A DNA stretch of 64,000 nucleotides from Poecilobothrus nobilitatus. Taxonomy: Eukaryota; Arthropoda; Insecta; Diptera; Dolichopodidae. The notes beneath the pieces were generated by a model that saw only the letters and a list, made by a program, of their open reading frames with translations, had not been told where the DNA came from and ran no database searches. The DNA is taken from assembly GCA_947095535.1 (NCBI GenBank), contig OX352774.1, positions 81,902,416 through 81,966,415 of the forward strand, given 5' to 3'. The position numbers and the translations under genes are program-made. Within the stretch, counting starts at the first letter, position 1. Each line of letters begins with the position of its first letter. Below, one piece after another: positions 48,391 to 59,480 of this stretch.

Positions 48391-49009
48391 TATTACAAAT
48401 TATAATAACTAACTGCACTAACCATGGGACTACAAAATTTTCTTGCTAACCGACATATCCATTTACAAAAATTTACGCAAATTTGTGAAAAGTGGGTAGT
48501 AATAAGAATTTATGGGTTATATTACGAAAAAGACAAAAAATTAAAAAAAAAAAGAAATGAAACTAAAATTCAAGTAAATTGAATATTTATTTGGGTGCCC
48601 GTATATACCATATATACACAATTTCAGTTGTCCGTATAGCTAATACATTATACTCACACACAAGCGTATGCATTTGGATACCCAAATAAAATTGAAATGA
48701 GAAATTCAAATTGTATATATATGTAATTATAAGAGAAGAACGGGCAAAAAATATTCAAACGCTCACAATACGCACTATTTAATATTTTAGTTAAAGATTA
48801 TCTATTATAAGAAAATGAGCCACTCTCACCATATGATCGAATTTTTTTTTCCTACTCTATAAAAAATAACAAAATTTAAAATTTAAAAATTCGAACGGTT
48901 TGATTATTTAAAAATGTTTGGATCGGGATTAACAATACCATGCAGTATTTAAAAAAACTTTTTTTATTCGCCGTACGCCCATCATGTGATTGGGGTTTTT
49001 ACTAGTTGA
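48391..49009. other. Sequence interrupting the AE copy
   Basis: About 600 bases with no similarity to AE lie between its two halves. They may be an unrecognised insertion or a locally diverged middle. AATTGTATATATATGTAATT occurs near 48710. No TIR, tail or frame was seen. Confidence 0.35.
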
Positions 49010-49260
49010 TTTACAAAGCTTAAAAAGAATCCATCTTTAGCCCTTTTTATATTGAAACAATATAAACATTTTAAAGAGATGACTCTAACTGCGTAATCGG
49101 TGGATTTACATAACAAAGTTGTTCCACATCTTTAATTTTTTATGATGTCGATCAGGGTAAAATTTTATTATTCTATTTTAAACGGTATGGAAATTTTGTA
49201 TACAGACAGATGTATGTAAAATTTTGCAAAGTTTTTTTGTTACTGGTGCTAAAAATTCAA
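49010..49260 (+). repeat. AE repeat copy, second half
   Basis: AACTGCGTAATCGGTGGATT, AAAGTTGTTCCACATCTTTA, TAAACGGTATGGAAATTTTG and TATACAGACAGATGTATG give the AE tail; the (GACG)n run is eroded. The order and orientation agree with the half at 48.05-48.39 kb. Confidence 0.5.
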
Positions 49261-52200
49261 TTTTTTTTTTAATTAAAATTTTTTGTTTTCCAAATTTAAT
49301 CTTTGAAATTACTGAGAACCATTTTCATTTCAATATTTTTATAATGTTTAAAGGAACAATAGTAGAAAGAATTAAAATAAATATTTTTAAAACAATTTAT
49401 AAAATTGTTTTATGTAATAATATTAAATTTTAACAAAAGATTAATTTAAATGGAACAGTTTCTAAAAGAACTTTTTTTTTTTTTCAATTATATTTGAATA
49501 AGGAATTTAAACATGTATCTGTTTATTTGTAATTTGAAAATAATAACAGGCAGACAAGAAATATTCTTAGCGTCCAATCAAACTTTTTAGTTATTGATTT
49601 TTTGGACAAATTACATCAAATTAAATTCAACAAGCTAAGATTTATGCTCTAGATGATCAATAATGCGATGAAAAATTCAAGCATCATCAAAAATTCTATA
49701 AATATTTAATATTTTCAAAGAACATTTTAAGTAGGTTTAGATAAAGTTTCGAAAAGGCATTATACTCTATTTAAACCTTCCTAAAAAACATAATTTCCTA
49801 ATTATGATATTAGACAAATTTTTTTTTGTAAATAAATTTTATTCAAAAATAAACCATTTTGTTTCCTGAAAGCTTGCTGGGCTTAATACCTGAACAATTT
49901 TTTTAAGTAAATTTTCTAGACTTCCAATTAAACTATGTCAAATTTCCATTCCTAATAAAACTCTACACTATACGTCACACGTAAGTATGTTATCTCGTTT
50001 AATTTTTATAAAGCTAATAAAAGCCATTAATATCGTCATTGCCAAATGGGATCCTTACAAAAAGACTTTACAGAGCACTTGATGATAGGATCCTTCATCA
50101 AGTGCATGTTGCAGAAAAATTAGAAAAAAATCGGAGTGACTCCTTTTCGAAACTATTGTTGTATATTTTGTTTTTTTATGTTGGTTTCCCCACCATATTT
50201 GATAAATTATCTTATATATATATTATTAAATTATTATAAAATAATCTAGATATTTTAATCTTAATAACATTTACCATTTATCGGATTAAATGAAATGATT
50301 CCCTCAATTTCTTTACGAAATTTGATAATTTTTTTTTATTTAAAATTATTATTTAAAAGTAAAATATTTAAAACCCACAATCAATTGTTCTTAACAATTA
50401 CAACAATCTATTAAAGTTATTTGAAGAATATCTGTATATTACAATATAGTATCTATAGTTACTTTGCTAATATTTGATTAAAGATCAAATAACATCATAC
50501 ACACACATATATTATACACTATAAAAAACTATTTTAATTTTTTTCTGTAAAACCCTTTACTTTAAATGTTCTGTTAAGATCCCAGTGGTAATGCAGTATT
50601 TTTAAACAAAACTTAAAAAGTTTGAATTATTTTTTTTTTACTTTATTCACAAGAAAAAGACAAAAAAAAATTGTATATTTCTAGGATTACACCATATAGA
50701 CAGTTAAGTATCTTGTTACAATATATTATTTTATCTGCAAAACTTTTTCTGTTTTAAATCCTTTTCCATTCTCTAGAATAATTATTGAGGACAGATCTTT
50801 CAGGTGAAATGTTTTTTTTTTTTATGTTAAAAAAAGAAAAAAAATTTTCCACAAATTGGTAACTAAGAACAACGGACAGCAGACAAATCATAGACTTTTT
50901 TTTTTAATAGTAAACTACAAAAACAGGACCAAAAACAGAAAGAAAAAAAAAGAATACGAAGTAATAGTAAGGATTGAAGTTGGTAATTACAGAGATTTTT
51001 TAATTCTTCCAACATTTTTTTTTTTTTTTACTTTAGTCTGAAATTAATTTGTTTTTCTTTTTAAACACATTTAAAAATAAAACCAAAAATTGAAAATTCT
51101 CTTGAGGAATCCTTTGTTTTTTTTTATTCATTTTTTCCTTTTAGATCACGTATAAATCACAGTACTTAGATCAAAAAAAATTTTTCAGAGTTTTCAGCTA
51201 AAACTTTTTTTTTAAATTTTTCTTTTAAAAGAATAAAAAATTCTAAAATTTTTAAGAACCCAAAAATTCACATACTCTTTCTGTCCTGCATTTTCAGTGC
51301 GAAATTAATTAAAAATTTACTCTACTAAACTAAGAACAATTATCTGATTTTTGTTGTTGTTTACAATGGAGGACTTTTAACTGCCCATAAACCTAAAACT
51401 CGTTATGTTCATCTCTTACAGCACCTCATCGACCAATAATCCTTATTTGGTAATCACTCAACAAAATTCTATATAAGTATATAGGTCAAAAAAGTTTGAA
51501 CAGCTACATATTAAAGGGACAATCCCAAAAAATACAAATTGATGTATCTCAGAACTCAAAACTCTCAGATGTCTTAGAACTCAAAAATAAAAAAGGCTTT
51601 AGAATTTTATTGTCGAAAATTCACAATTTTCAAAATTGTAAACTTCAATTTATCAATTCAGATAAATCGTTATTTGTTTGAAATTTTCTCCCAACTCACT
51701 TAAATACCAATATTTAATATAAAACTTTTTGTTCATGACTGTTTATAAAATTTTCCGAACATGGTATATTATTACGAAAAACAAAAAGAAAATTTATCTG
51801 GTATCCACGTAAGTTTTTAAAATAGTAATTACCAAGGCCAACCAATTTCTTTTTGTTTTCCTTTTTTTTTTTTATGTTTTAGTTTTCTATTTAAAACTTT
51901 TTCTTATAAAAGGAAATTTAAAACTCAAGTTGCTAGTGAACGGACTAGCTATAACTAAAAACGCACAATAAAAAAAAATAAAAAAAAAATAAAACAGAGA
52001 AAAAAAATAGAAATATAAAAAAATTTACAAAGAAAAATTCATATACAGTACAATAGAATTTATTTCTTACAATAAAGAGTAAATAATACCCAACAATACA
52101 GTATAAATAAATTTTCTTTTCCATCTTTTGCATCCATAAAAATATCAGAGTTATTCATGTTGACTATAAGATAATACAAAAATAAAAAAATAATAAAACT

Positions 52201-53051
52201 TATCAGCTTATAAATGAAAATTCCAATATATTTAAAAATAATTCAAAACATTTTCAGTTAATTTTCAATTTCAGCTTAAAAGAAAATAATCTCTAGAATA
52301 AAATCTTCAGGATTATTTTTACAAAGAAGAAAAGATTTACTATTTTTGCTTTATGTAAGATTAAGTAGAACACTTTTATAAAATTTATAAAAAAAAAGCA
52401 ACAAAACAAAAAAATTGGTTGGCTTTGAGGAAATTTAGAAAATTGCTAATTATTATAAAAGAAATTTTAATTTTTGCAATAACCTAATACTAGTATAGTC
52501 TATGCAATAATATATAATTTATGACACAAGTAGTCAAATGAATTTTATTTTAAAAATGTTAATGTCAATTTAAAAAATTTTCTTCTAAAAAAAAGAAATA
52601 ATCGAAATTTTAAAGTAATTTTAACAAAAAAAAAACAAAAAAATTGAAAACAATTTTTGGATAATGTGACCACATATTAAAAACATCATAAAATTTTTAT
52701 ATTACATTCATAAATTTTATTATATTGCAAATTTTCACATCGGGTGACATATTTCTTTACATTTTTTAAGTTTTATTTTATTTCTTTTTTCTTTTAAATA
52801 CATTAAAATACACACAAGCCATACCTACATTTAATGTGTGCGCCTAAAAGTATACAATTACTTTTCTAAAATTCTAAATTTTAAAAAAAAAAACAAATTT
52901 CAAGTGTGTATTATTAAAATTTAAGCTCTCTATAGTCGAGTAACATCTAAATATAGTACTTTACATATGTATAGTACTTTATTGTATTATTATATTATAC
53001 TCTATTAATTAAATAAACTTTTCTTTGCTTAAAATCATTGAAATATAATTA
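49261..53051. other. AT-rich spacer
   Basis: No gene was seen. Many A/T runs occur, and small plus-strand frames at 50039-50239, 50856-51041 and 51496-51681 lack motifs. No repeat pairing was found in the window. Confidence 0.45.
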
Positions 53052-53185
53052 AATTACCTCGATGGTTGATTATTTAAGAGCATGGTATATTAACCGAGGA
53101 TGTGTAGGTTGAAGTAAGTTCTGCACTGAACGCAAATATTTTTGATTAAAAGAATCATTATCTAAAAGTCTAACCATGTTGCAAT
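53052..53185 (+). mobile_element. SINE-B copy, decayed
   Basis: ATTACCTCGATGGTTGATTA, TTTAAGAGCATGGTATATTA, ACCGAGGATGTGTAGGTTGA and AGTTCTGCACTGAACGC match the tRNA-like head of the copy 1.5 kb downstream in the same orientation. Box B is mutated (GGTTGAAGTA). Confidence 0.5.
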
Positions 53186-54514
53186 GAAATGCATTTAATA
53201 GCTTCAGTAATTGATAGTTTCAGTCATGACATATAAATGTCATATCACTAGATAAAATTTTAATATGTATAGGATGAATATGATTTGTTGATATTGCCAA
53301 AAACTCAAACACAAAAAAAAAAAGAATAGTACAGCTTCCTAATAACTAAAAACAACTATTGTATGAGAATTCTAAAATAAAATTTCCTAATCTATTTAAT
53401 CTCTGCCCAAAAGAAATCAAACCTTAAACCAAAAACAAACACAAAAACACTAAGAAAAATTTTAAATGAAACTCTCGTTTTAACAAAAAAAAAAAGAAAA
53501 TTAAATTGAAAATGCAAATTATATTTTTTATATGTGCTTGCACAGCAATTTGTTAAGTTTGTATTTAACCAAAAAAAAAAAAAAAACAAAACAACAAAAT
53601 AAAAGAAAGCAATTGAAAAACCAATGAAAATTGCAATTTTTACATAGAATTAAAAAGAGAAAAAAATGTAGTAAAATTAAATGCATTTAGCATTTTGAAA
53701 TTGAAAACATAAAATTTTATGAAAATAGTTACAGAAAAAGGGTTAAAATAAAACAAAGAATAACTATATAGTTATAGTACAATTGAAAATTCGTGTAATT
53801 TATACAATTAATTACGATAACATGGCTGCAGAAAATTTTCATTTTTCTTTTATTTTTTTAATTTTGTTTTTTTTTCTCTTTTTTTTTTCATTTTTGTTTT
53901 ACTTTTCTAAAGTAAAACAAAAATAAAAAAAAAATCATTATACAGAAATATCAAAGAGTTTTAAAAGAGAATATTGCATAAAACTTTTTGAAATAGGCGT
54001 TGATTCAAACATAATTTTCTTTTTAGAAACAAAATTACAAAAAAGAAAAAAAAAACACAAAAAGAAAATTAAGATAAAAATAAATTAATGATAGCTTTAA
54101 TATTAAAGGTTAAACAAAAATTGAATAAATAAATTTTTATTACACAGAATATTTTAATAACAAATTTAATTAAAAGGTTGAATTGATTTGATTTATAGTT
54201 TATAAGTTTAAATTTGTACAGATTGCAATTTTTTAAAATCTAGTAATATTAGTAATGGACCATTGAATTATAAAATAATAGACGTACATATTATTTTTAC
54301 AACAATTCTATCTCTTTGACGTAATCGGCAGAATATGAAAAAAAAAAAGAAATGTATTTTGATTTTGAATAGCCAATTATAAAAGAATAAATTGATTTTT
54401 AATATTATTTACCTAAAAGTATGCAATTTGAAATCAGTCAAAGGAAATTAAAGAAAATATATGTATATGATTTTTTTTTTCTTTATCGTCACATGATTTA
54501 ATTTAAAAACTAAA
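53186..54514. other. AT-rich spacer
   Basis: Low-complexity A/T-rich sequence. The A run at 53570-53586 (with neighbouring AAACAAAACAAC) and the T-rich patch at 53840-53900 are the main features. No gene was seen. Confidence 0.5.
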
Positions 54515-54625
54515 AGGGCTCTGTGGGGTAGTGGTTAAGCACGTGGCTTATTAACCGACGGAGTGTGGGTTCAAAACCTGCACAGATAGCAAATTTTATT
54601 AATTGAAAAACAAATCCTACTTGCT
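54515..54625 (+). mobile_element. SINE-B copy, best tRNA-like head
   Basis: GGGCTCTGTGGGGTAGTGGT, TAAGCACGTGGCTTATTAAC, CGACGGAGTGTGGGTTCAAA and ACCTGCACAGATAGCA form a tRNA-like head. Box A (GGGGTAGTGGTTAAGC) and box B (GGGTTCAAAACC) are correctly spaced, and TCTGT can pair with ACAGA. The anticodon arm does not form a clean 5-bp stem, and the element continues into AT-rich body sequence. I call it a SINE head, not a functional tRNA. Confidence 0.6.
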
Positions 54626-55339
54626 ACCACATATAACGTAAATATAAAATATATAACATAAAAAAAATAAATAATATATTAGTGTATAATTTAATAATAG
54701 TATTCCACCTATAATGGTTTTGTTTGCCGATGGTTTTGTAATATTAATATAAATAAATAAATAAAATTAAAAACTAACTCCTTTAATAAATTATTTTAAA
54801 AGACTAAATATCAATAAAATACTGTTATTGAAAGTTCCTCAAACCGTAAATGTTATAGCAAATTACAATTATTACACTAGATTTAGACATAAAATACATT
54901 GTATGACTTCGTGATTAATACTTTATTTTCTCCATATTCAAACATCTAACCTTGCAATCAGGAGGTGAAATATTTCGGATGAAACTGGATTTGGTATATT
55001 GCAAAAATAGCATTAGTTGAAACTACAAATTTTAAATGTTATGTGGTACCTATATATAATAATAAACAAAAATATGTTCCACTATAAACAACTAAATCAA
55101 GACAATAAATACTGTGTTTTGTAATCATGAGTTTGCAAGGGGAAAGTCTCAAGAAAACAGTTTGGAAAATTTTTCTAATTCTTTATCTTCAAACAGTGAT
55201 AGTGTTACAAAATGTAAATTGAAATATAATTTTACTTTAAACTTGTAACTCACATATCCAGGATTTTTTGAACTCATAAATCACATATCCAGGAAGTGTT
55301 TCAGAGAAATTTGACCTTGACAAAATTTAAAATTCGCAT
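54626..55339. other. AT-rich spacer with a 31-bp duplication
   Basis: TCACATATCCAGGA occurs at 55250-55263 and 55281-55294. No gene was seen. Confidence 0.5.
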
Positions 55340-55460
55340 AAAAAAAAAGATACCGCAGAAATAAAAATATTCTATTCTTCTAGAATAGTTCAGTTCAGTA
55401 ATCAATGGGCTTAGTAAAACTGATGATTCCACAAACTAAAGCTTAGTCCAATATATAGAT
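55340..55460 (+). mobile_element. SINE-C copy 4, 3' part
   Basis: AGATACCGCAGAAATAAAAA, AATAGTTCAGTTCAGTAATC, AATGGGCTTAGTAAAACTGA and TGATTCCACAAACTAAAGCT align with the 3' half of the copy at 30.8 kb. The tRNA-like head is missing. Confidence 0.55.
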
Positions 55461-58039
55461 GTTCTGTGCTCCTTCAAGAAGTGAAAAGGAAACAAAATAG
55501 CAATTTGAGTAATTCTATATTCTGTAATGGTCATAAGGAATGAAACTTAACTATCGCATGTCTAGATAGCAGAAATTCTCAAAATAAAACATTATAAATA
55601 TTATGAAATAAATAATTAAATATTGGATTAGTATTATAACAACAATTTTAATGTTAATTTAAGAGTACAATAAAAAAAAAAAAAATAAAAAGGTAATTTA
55701 ATTCACCTTCTTAATCATACATATAAAACTAATCACAACTACCATTTAAAATATTTTAAATTTTATTATTGTAAAACTTTAAAAACAAAAGAAAAAATCA
55801 TTTCTTCTCTATTTTATTAAGTTTTATATTTTTATTTGTTATTTAAAAAAAAAAAAATTATTTTTTTAACTGATTCAACTGATTTAAAAAGAAAGAAAAA
55901 ATAAAAAATCATTTTATTAGCTCTTTATGTTTTAAAAATTAAATTTATTTTAACCATCATACATAAAAAATGATTAAATTATAGTTCTCTATTAAACTGA
56001 TTTAATATAATGATAATAAAAAAGTTTACTTTTAAAAAGAATTTTTTATTCTAAAACAGTTTTATATATATTTTTCTTTTTTTTTTTATTTTCCTAAATA
56101 TCATATATCCATCGCAAGTCACATTCTCCAAACCATAACCTATCAATAATTCATATAAGTTTTATATATATAAAAAAAAAAAAAACAAAGGACACGTTCA
56201 ATTCTATCCATTATAAGTAGGATGTATCCTACATACATATATACACTTATTATAAATACATATTCATTCTATTAAAACTACATATTCTTATATGTATATT
56301 CATATATTAAAACCCCTTGACAGCATTTTTAAAATGAAGTAAAAGCAATATTAGTGGCACTAACTGAATACTTATACCAATAAAAGAAACATAAAAATAA
56401 AATAAAATAAAAACTATAATAATAATAATAAAAATAAAACACCATCTAAATGAACTAAATTTTAATCCACTCCAAACCCCTTTAACTCAAGGAAATACAA
56501 AAAAAAAAAATTAAATGCAGTGAAATATAAGAGAAAATATTACATAAGCCATAAGCATATGCCACGACAACTCATACTTTATTATCCCTAATAGTGCAAA
56601 ATTTTCCACCTGCTATACATTAACATAGGGTAGAAAAAAAAAAAAAAAATTTTTTTTTTTACTCTTTTATTAAAATTGAAACTTTCATGTTTTTTTGTTT
56701 TTTTTATACATATTATAAAGTTGAACTCATGCACTTAACATAATTCGTTTCAGCTGTTTTTTTTTTTTTTTTTTTTTTTTTAATTTTTATATTCTGAATC
56801 AGACTTCACCATTGACTTTATCCAGAAGATAAAAATTTTCTACAAAGAAAAAACAAATTTTAAATCAGATAAAAAAAAAAAATTATTGTATGTGTGTAGA
56901 AGACTTCTTTTTTTTGTTTTTTTTTTTTTTTTTTTTGTTTTCCATAATTTTATAAGAACCACTTGATTTTTTTTTTTTTGTTTTTCTTTTTTTGTTACTT
57001 CAGTCATGATGAATAGATGTTACCTATAGATATATATGTGTATATAAATATAACGTACCTACCTATTGACATTTTTTTCTAATTTAATATATTACGTATG
57101 TTTGTATGAATATTGCGATACGTACCTTTATTTAATCAAAATTTCCAATAAAACATAAATTTAAAAAAAAAAAGGAGAAGGAATGGTATCTGATTTCCAC
57201 TTTTTACTTGTTAAAATTATTATTTGGTTACAAATATACCATTAATTTTTATTCAATTTAAAAAAAAAGATAATTTTCGAGCTATTCACTTTTTAAACGC
57301 TTACTTGTAATCAATTTTTCTTAAATTACTTTAAAATGTTGAAAATAAAAAGCAAACAGTAGATTAGATTATTTTAAAATGGTGTAAGTAATCTATTGCG
57401 ACCTTTTGATTGCAACCTATAATATGATCTATTCGATATTGCTGCATGCCAGTTTTAAGGAATTTAACTGTTAACTTATAACTTTAATTTAAATAAAACA
57501 TTACAATTATAACCTTATTGTGATAAATTAAAGAAAAAATAAAATAACTAAAGCCGCATGATCTTAATGTGGAATTCCAAATTATTTCTGGATGCCCACT
57601 ACAATAACGGAACTAAACCAAAACAACTTTACATGGAAGAATATCAGCAAGAAACTGAGTTAGATGGAAATGGCAAATGGAAGTTATATACTACTATAAT
57701 GGAAGTTATATAGTAGCGGAGTGAAATTACCAAAAAAGTGTTATTGCCTATTTTATTTGGGGAGGAGAAAAGGAATAAGTAGGTACGATTACAATTTAGT
57801 TTCTTAATTGCTATTGTTTTATTCCTAAAAAATTTTAATTTGCTGAGAAATGTTCCCCTTCTAAAAATATTCAAAAATTGTGCTTCTTCTAAAAACGGTT
57901 CAAAAATGCAAACATCAAAGTATTTTCTTTCCAACAGATGAGATAGAGGGCATCCTAACAGGCAAAATTCTAACATTTCATGTAAACTTCTAATGTTGTA
58001 CACCTGTAACATAAGATTTTAAAATTAGATTAACTTCAT
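55461..58039. other. AT-rich spacer with long T tracts
   Basis: A 25-base T run lies at 56757-56781, with further T runs at 56905-56980. The 122-codon minus frame at 57644-58012 is the most gene-like unassigned frame here by composition, but has no recognisable motif. I leave it uncalled. Confidence 0.45.
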
Positions 58040-58640
58040 TTTATATTTTAAGCATATGTTCCGTTTGTCTATTTACAAAACTTTTAGAACGTTTGATGGA
58101 TCATTAAAATTTTAACTATATAAATTATGATCTTATTAAAAAATTTATTATTATAAAATTTATTACTCCAACCATTACGGAGTTACAACTTTTTAAAGTT
58201 GGGAAAAGCTGTACACATTTTAAAATGTTATATCTCAAGTTTTGCTTAATATTCTTTGAGTATATACAAATGTCTAATAACAGGAGTTGGGAAAGGTTGT
58301 ATTTTAAAATTTTTATATCTCAACAGGAAAATTTTTCAACCTTAAAATAAATTATTTTTGGTGTTGTAATTCGGTATACTAATTAACCGTTACATAAAGC
58401 AATAATTAAATTTTGGTCCGTTCGTCCGATTTTCCAAAAGTCCGAATCTTGAAATTGGGAGAGGAAGAAAGGGAATTTAGCATAAGTTACCTCAAACAAA
58501 ATGTTTGTACATCCCTCTGTGAAAATGAAAAATCACATTTTTACACACTTGTGCAAATTACGTCTTCAACCCCTATGTAAATATATAGTAAATTAGACAT
58601 AAAAATTAAAGTACCAATATTATATTTTTACATGATGGAT
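58040..58640 (-). repeat. AE repeat copy, minus orientation
   Basis: In reverse orientation it carries the AE order: GACATAAAAATTAAAGTACC at 58598 (complement of the ...CTTTAATTTTTATGTC block), TAACCGTTACATAAAGC (complement of the CATATAACGGTA block), CATTACGGAGTTACAACTTT, and TGTTCCGTTTGTCTATTTAC with AAAACTTTTAGAACG as the tail. It directly abuts the truncated SINE-A copy. Confidence 0.6.
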
Positions 58641-58648
58641 TTGCTTTA

Positions 58649-58790
58649 GCACGAGGGAGTGTGGGTTCGAATTCGACATACGTCGTAAGAGTTATTCCCC
58701 CTTACTACATTTACAGCCACGTCTGAAAAGGAAAAGCTGTGTATTTTGCTGTTCACATTTATGTGGCAGAGAAATGCACTAAAAAAAAAT
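58649..58790 (+). mobile_element. SINE-A copy 7, 5'-truncated
   Basis: It begins at CACGAGGGAGTGTGGGTTCG (box B half) and keeps ACGTCGTAAGAGTTATTCCC, CTTACTACATTTACAGCCAC, GAAAAGGAAAAGCTGTGTAT and ACATTTATGTGGCAGAGAAA. The box A half is missing, as in incomplete reverse transcription. Confidence 0.8.
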
Positions 58791-59189
58791 TCTATTTTAT
58801 AACAGACTCATACTTTAATTAACCTATGTTAATATGTATTTATGTATGACGTAAATATTCAAATAAATGGCAAAGAAGAAATTTTAATTTACCATGTAAC
58901 TTAATCCAAATTAAAATGCAAATTTAGATAAAAAAAAAAACAAAAATAAATAAAATTATATCAAAGAAATTTTAAAACAGACTTTGATTTAGACTTAGTA
59001 CAAATACTATTATAAACTGAATAAATATTCAAGAAGCTTCAGATTATATTCTCATGTTTATCCTACTACTTCTCTTATACTTTTCAAAACTTCTGCCTTT
59101 TACTTTTAACTATCTAGATATTATGTATATTATTCTTAGTTTCTTCATCTCAAAAGCCATTTAAAGATTAGTCACATGACATTTCTTCT

Positions 59190-59480
59190 TATACACATTT
59201 ATGGGGTTCTAAAAAATTCAATAATCAGAAATGTTTTTATCTAAGGCCAGATAAGATAAAACATACATAGTATAACTCATCTTCCACTGCGAATAATCTT
59301 TTTTTGATTTTACAAGGGTTGGTATATTAATACTCTTATGGCATTCTAAAAAATCCAACAATTGGAACCGTTTTTATCTAAGACCAGCTAAGCTAAAACA
59401 CACATAATATACATTATCTTCCACTGAGGATGATATTTTTTGTTTTTTACGAGAATCGGTTTATAAACACCGTCATCTTC
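59190..59480 (+). repeat. 137-bp tandem duplication with partial third copy
   Basis: TTCTAAAAAATTCAATAATC (from 59208) recurs as TTCTAAAAAATCCAACAATT 137 bases on. ATCTTCCACTG at 59279 recurs at 59416, the same 137-base spacing. A shorter third match ATCTTCCACC sits at 59475. A related fragment is at about 61345-61400. It is non-coding. Confidence 0.7.

Noticed and set aside
54515..54590. Possible genuine tRNA gene
   Set aside because: Boxes A and B are present, but the acceptor and anticodon stems do not pair properly, and related tRNA-like sequences at 46.3 and 53.05 kb show it is a SINE head.
57644..58012. 122-codon minus-strand open frame (LQVYNIRSLHEMLEF start)
   Set aside because: Composition is somewhat gene-like, but no motif, signal peptide, splice context or neighbouring gene supports it, and its length is not remarkable in 64 kb.
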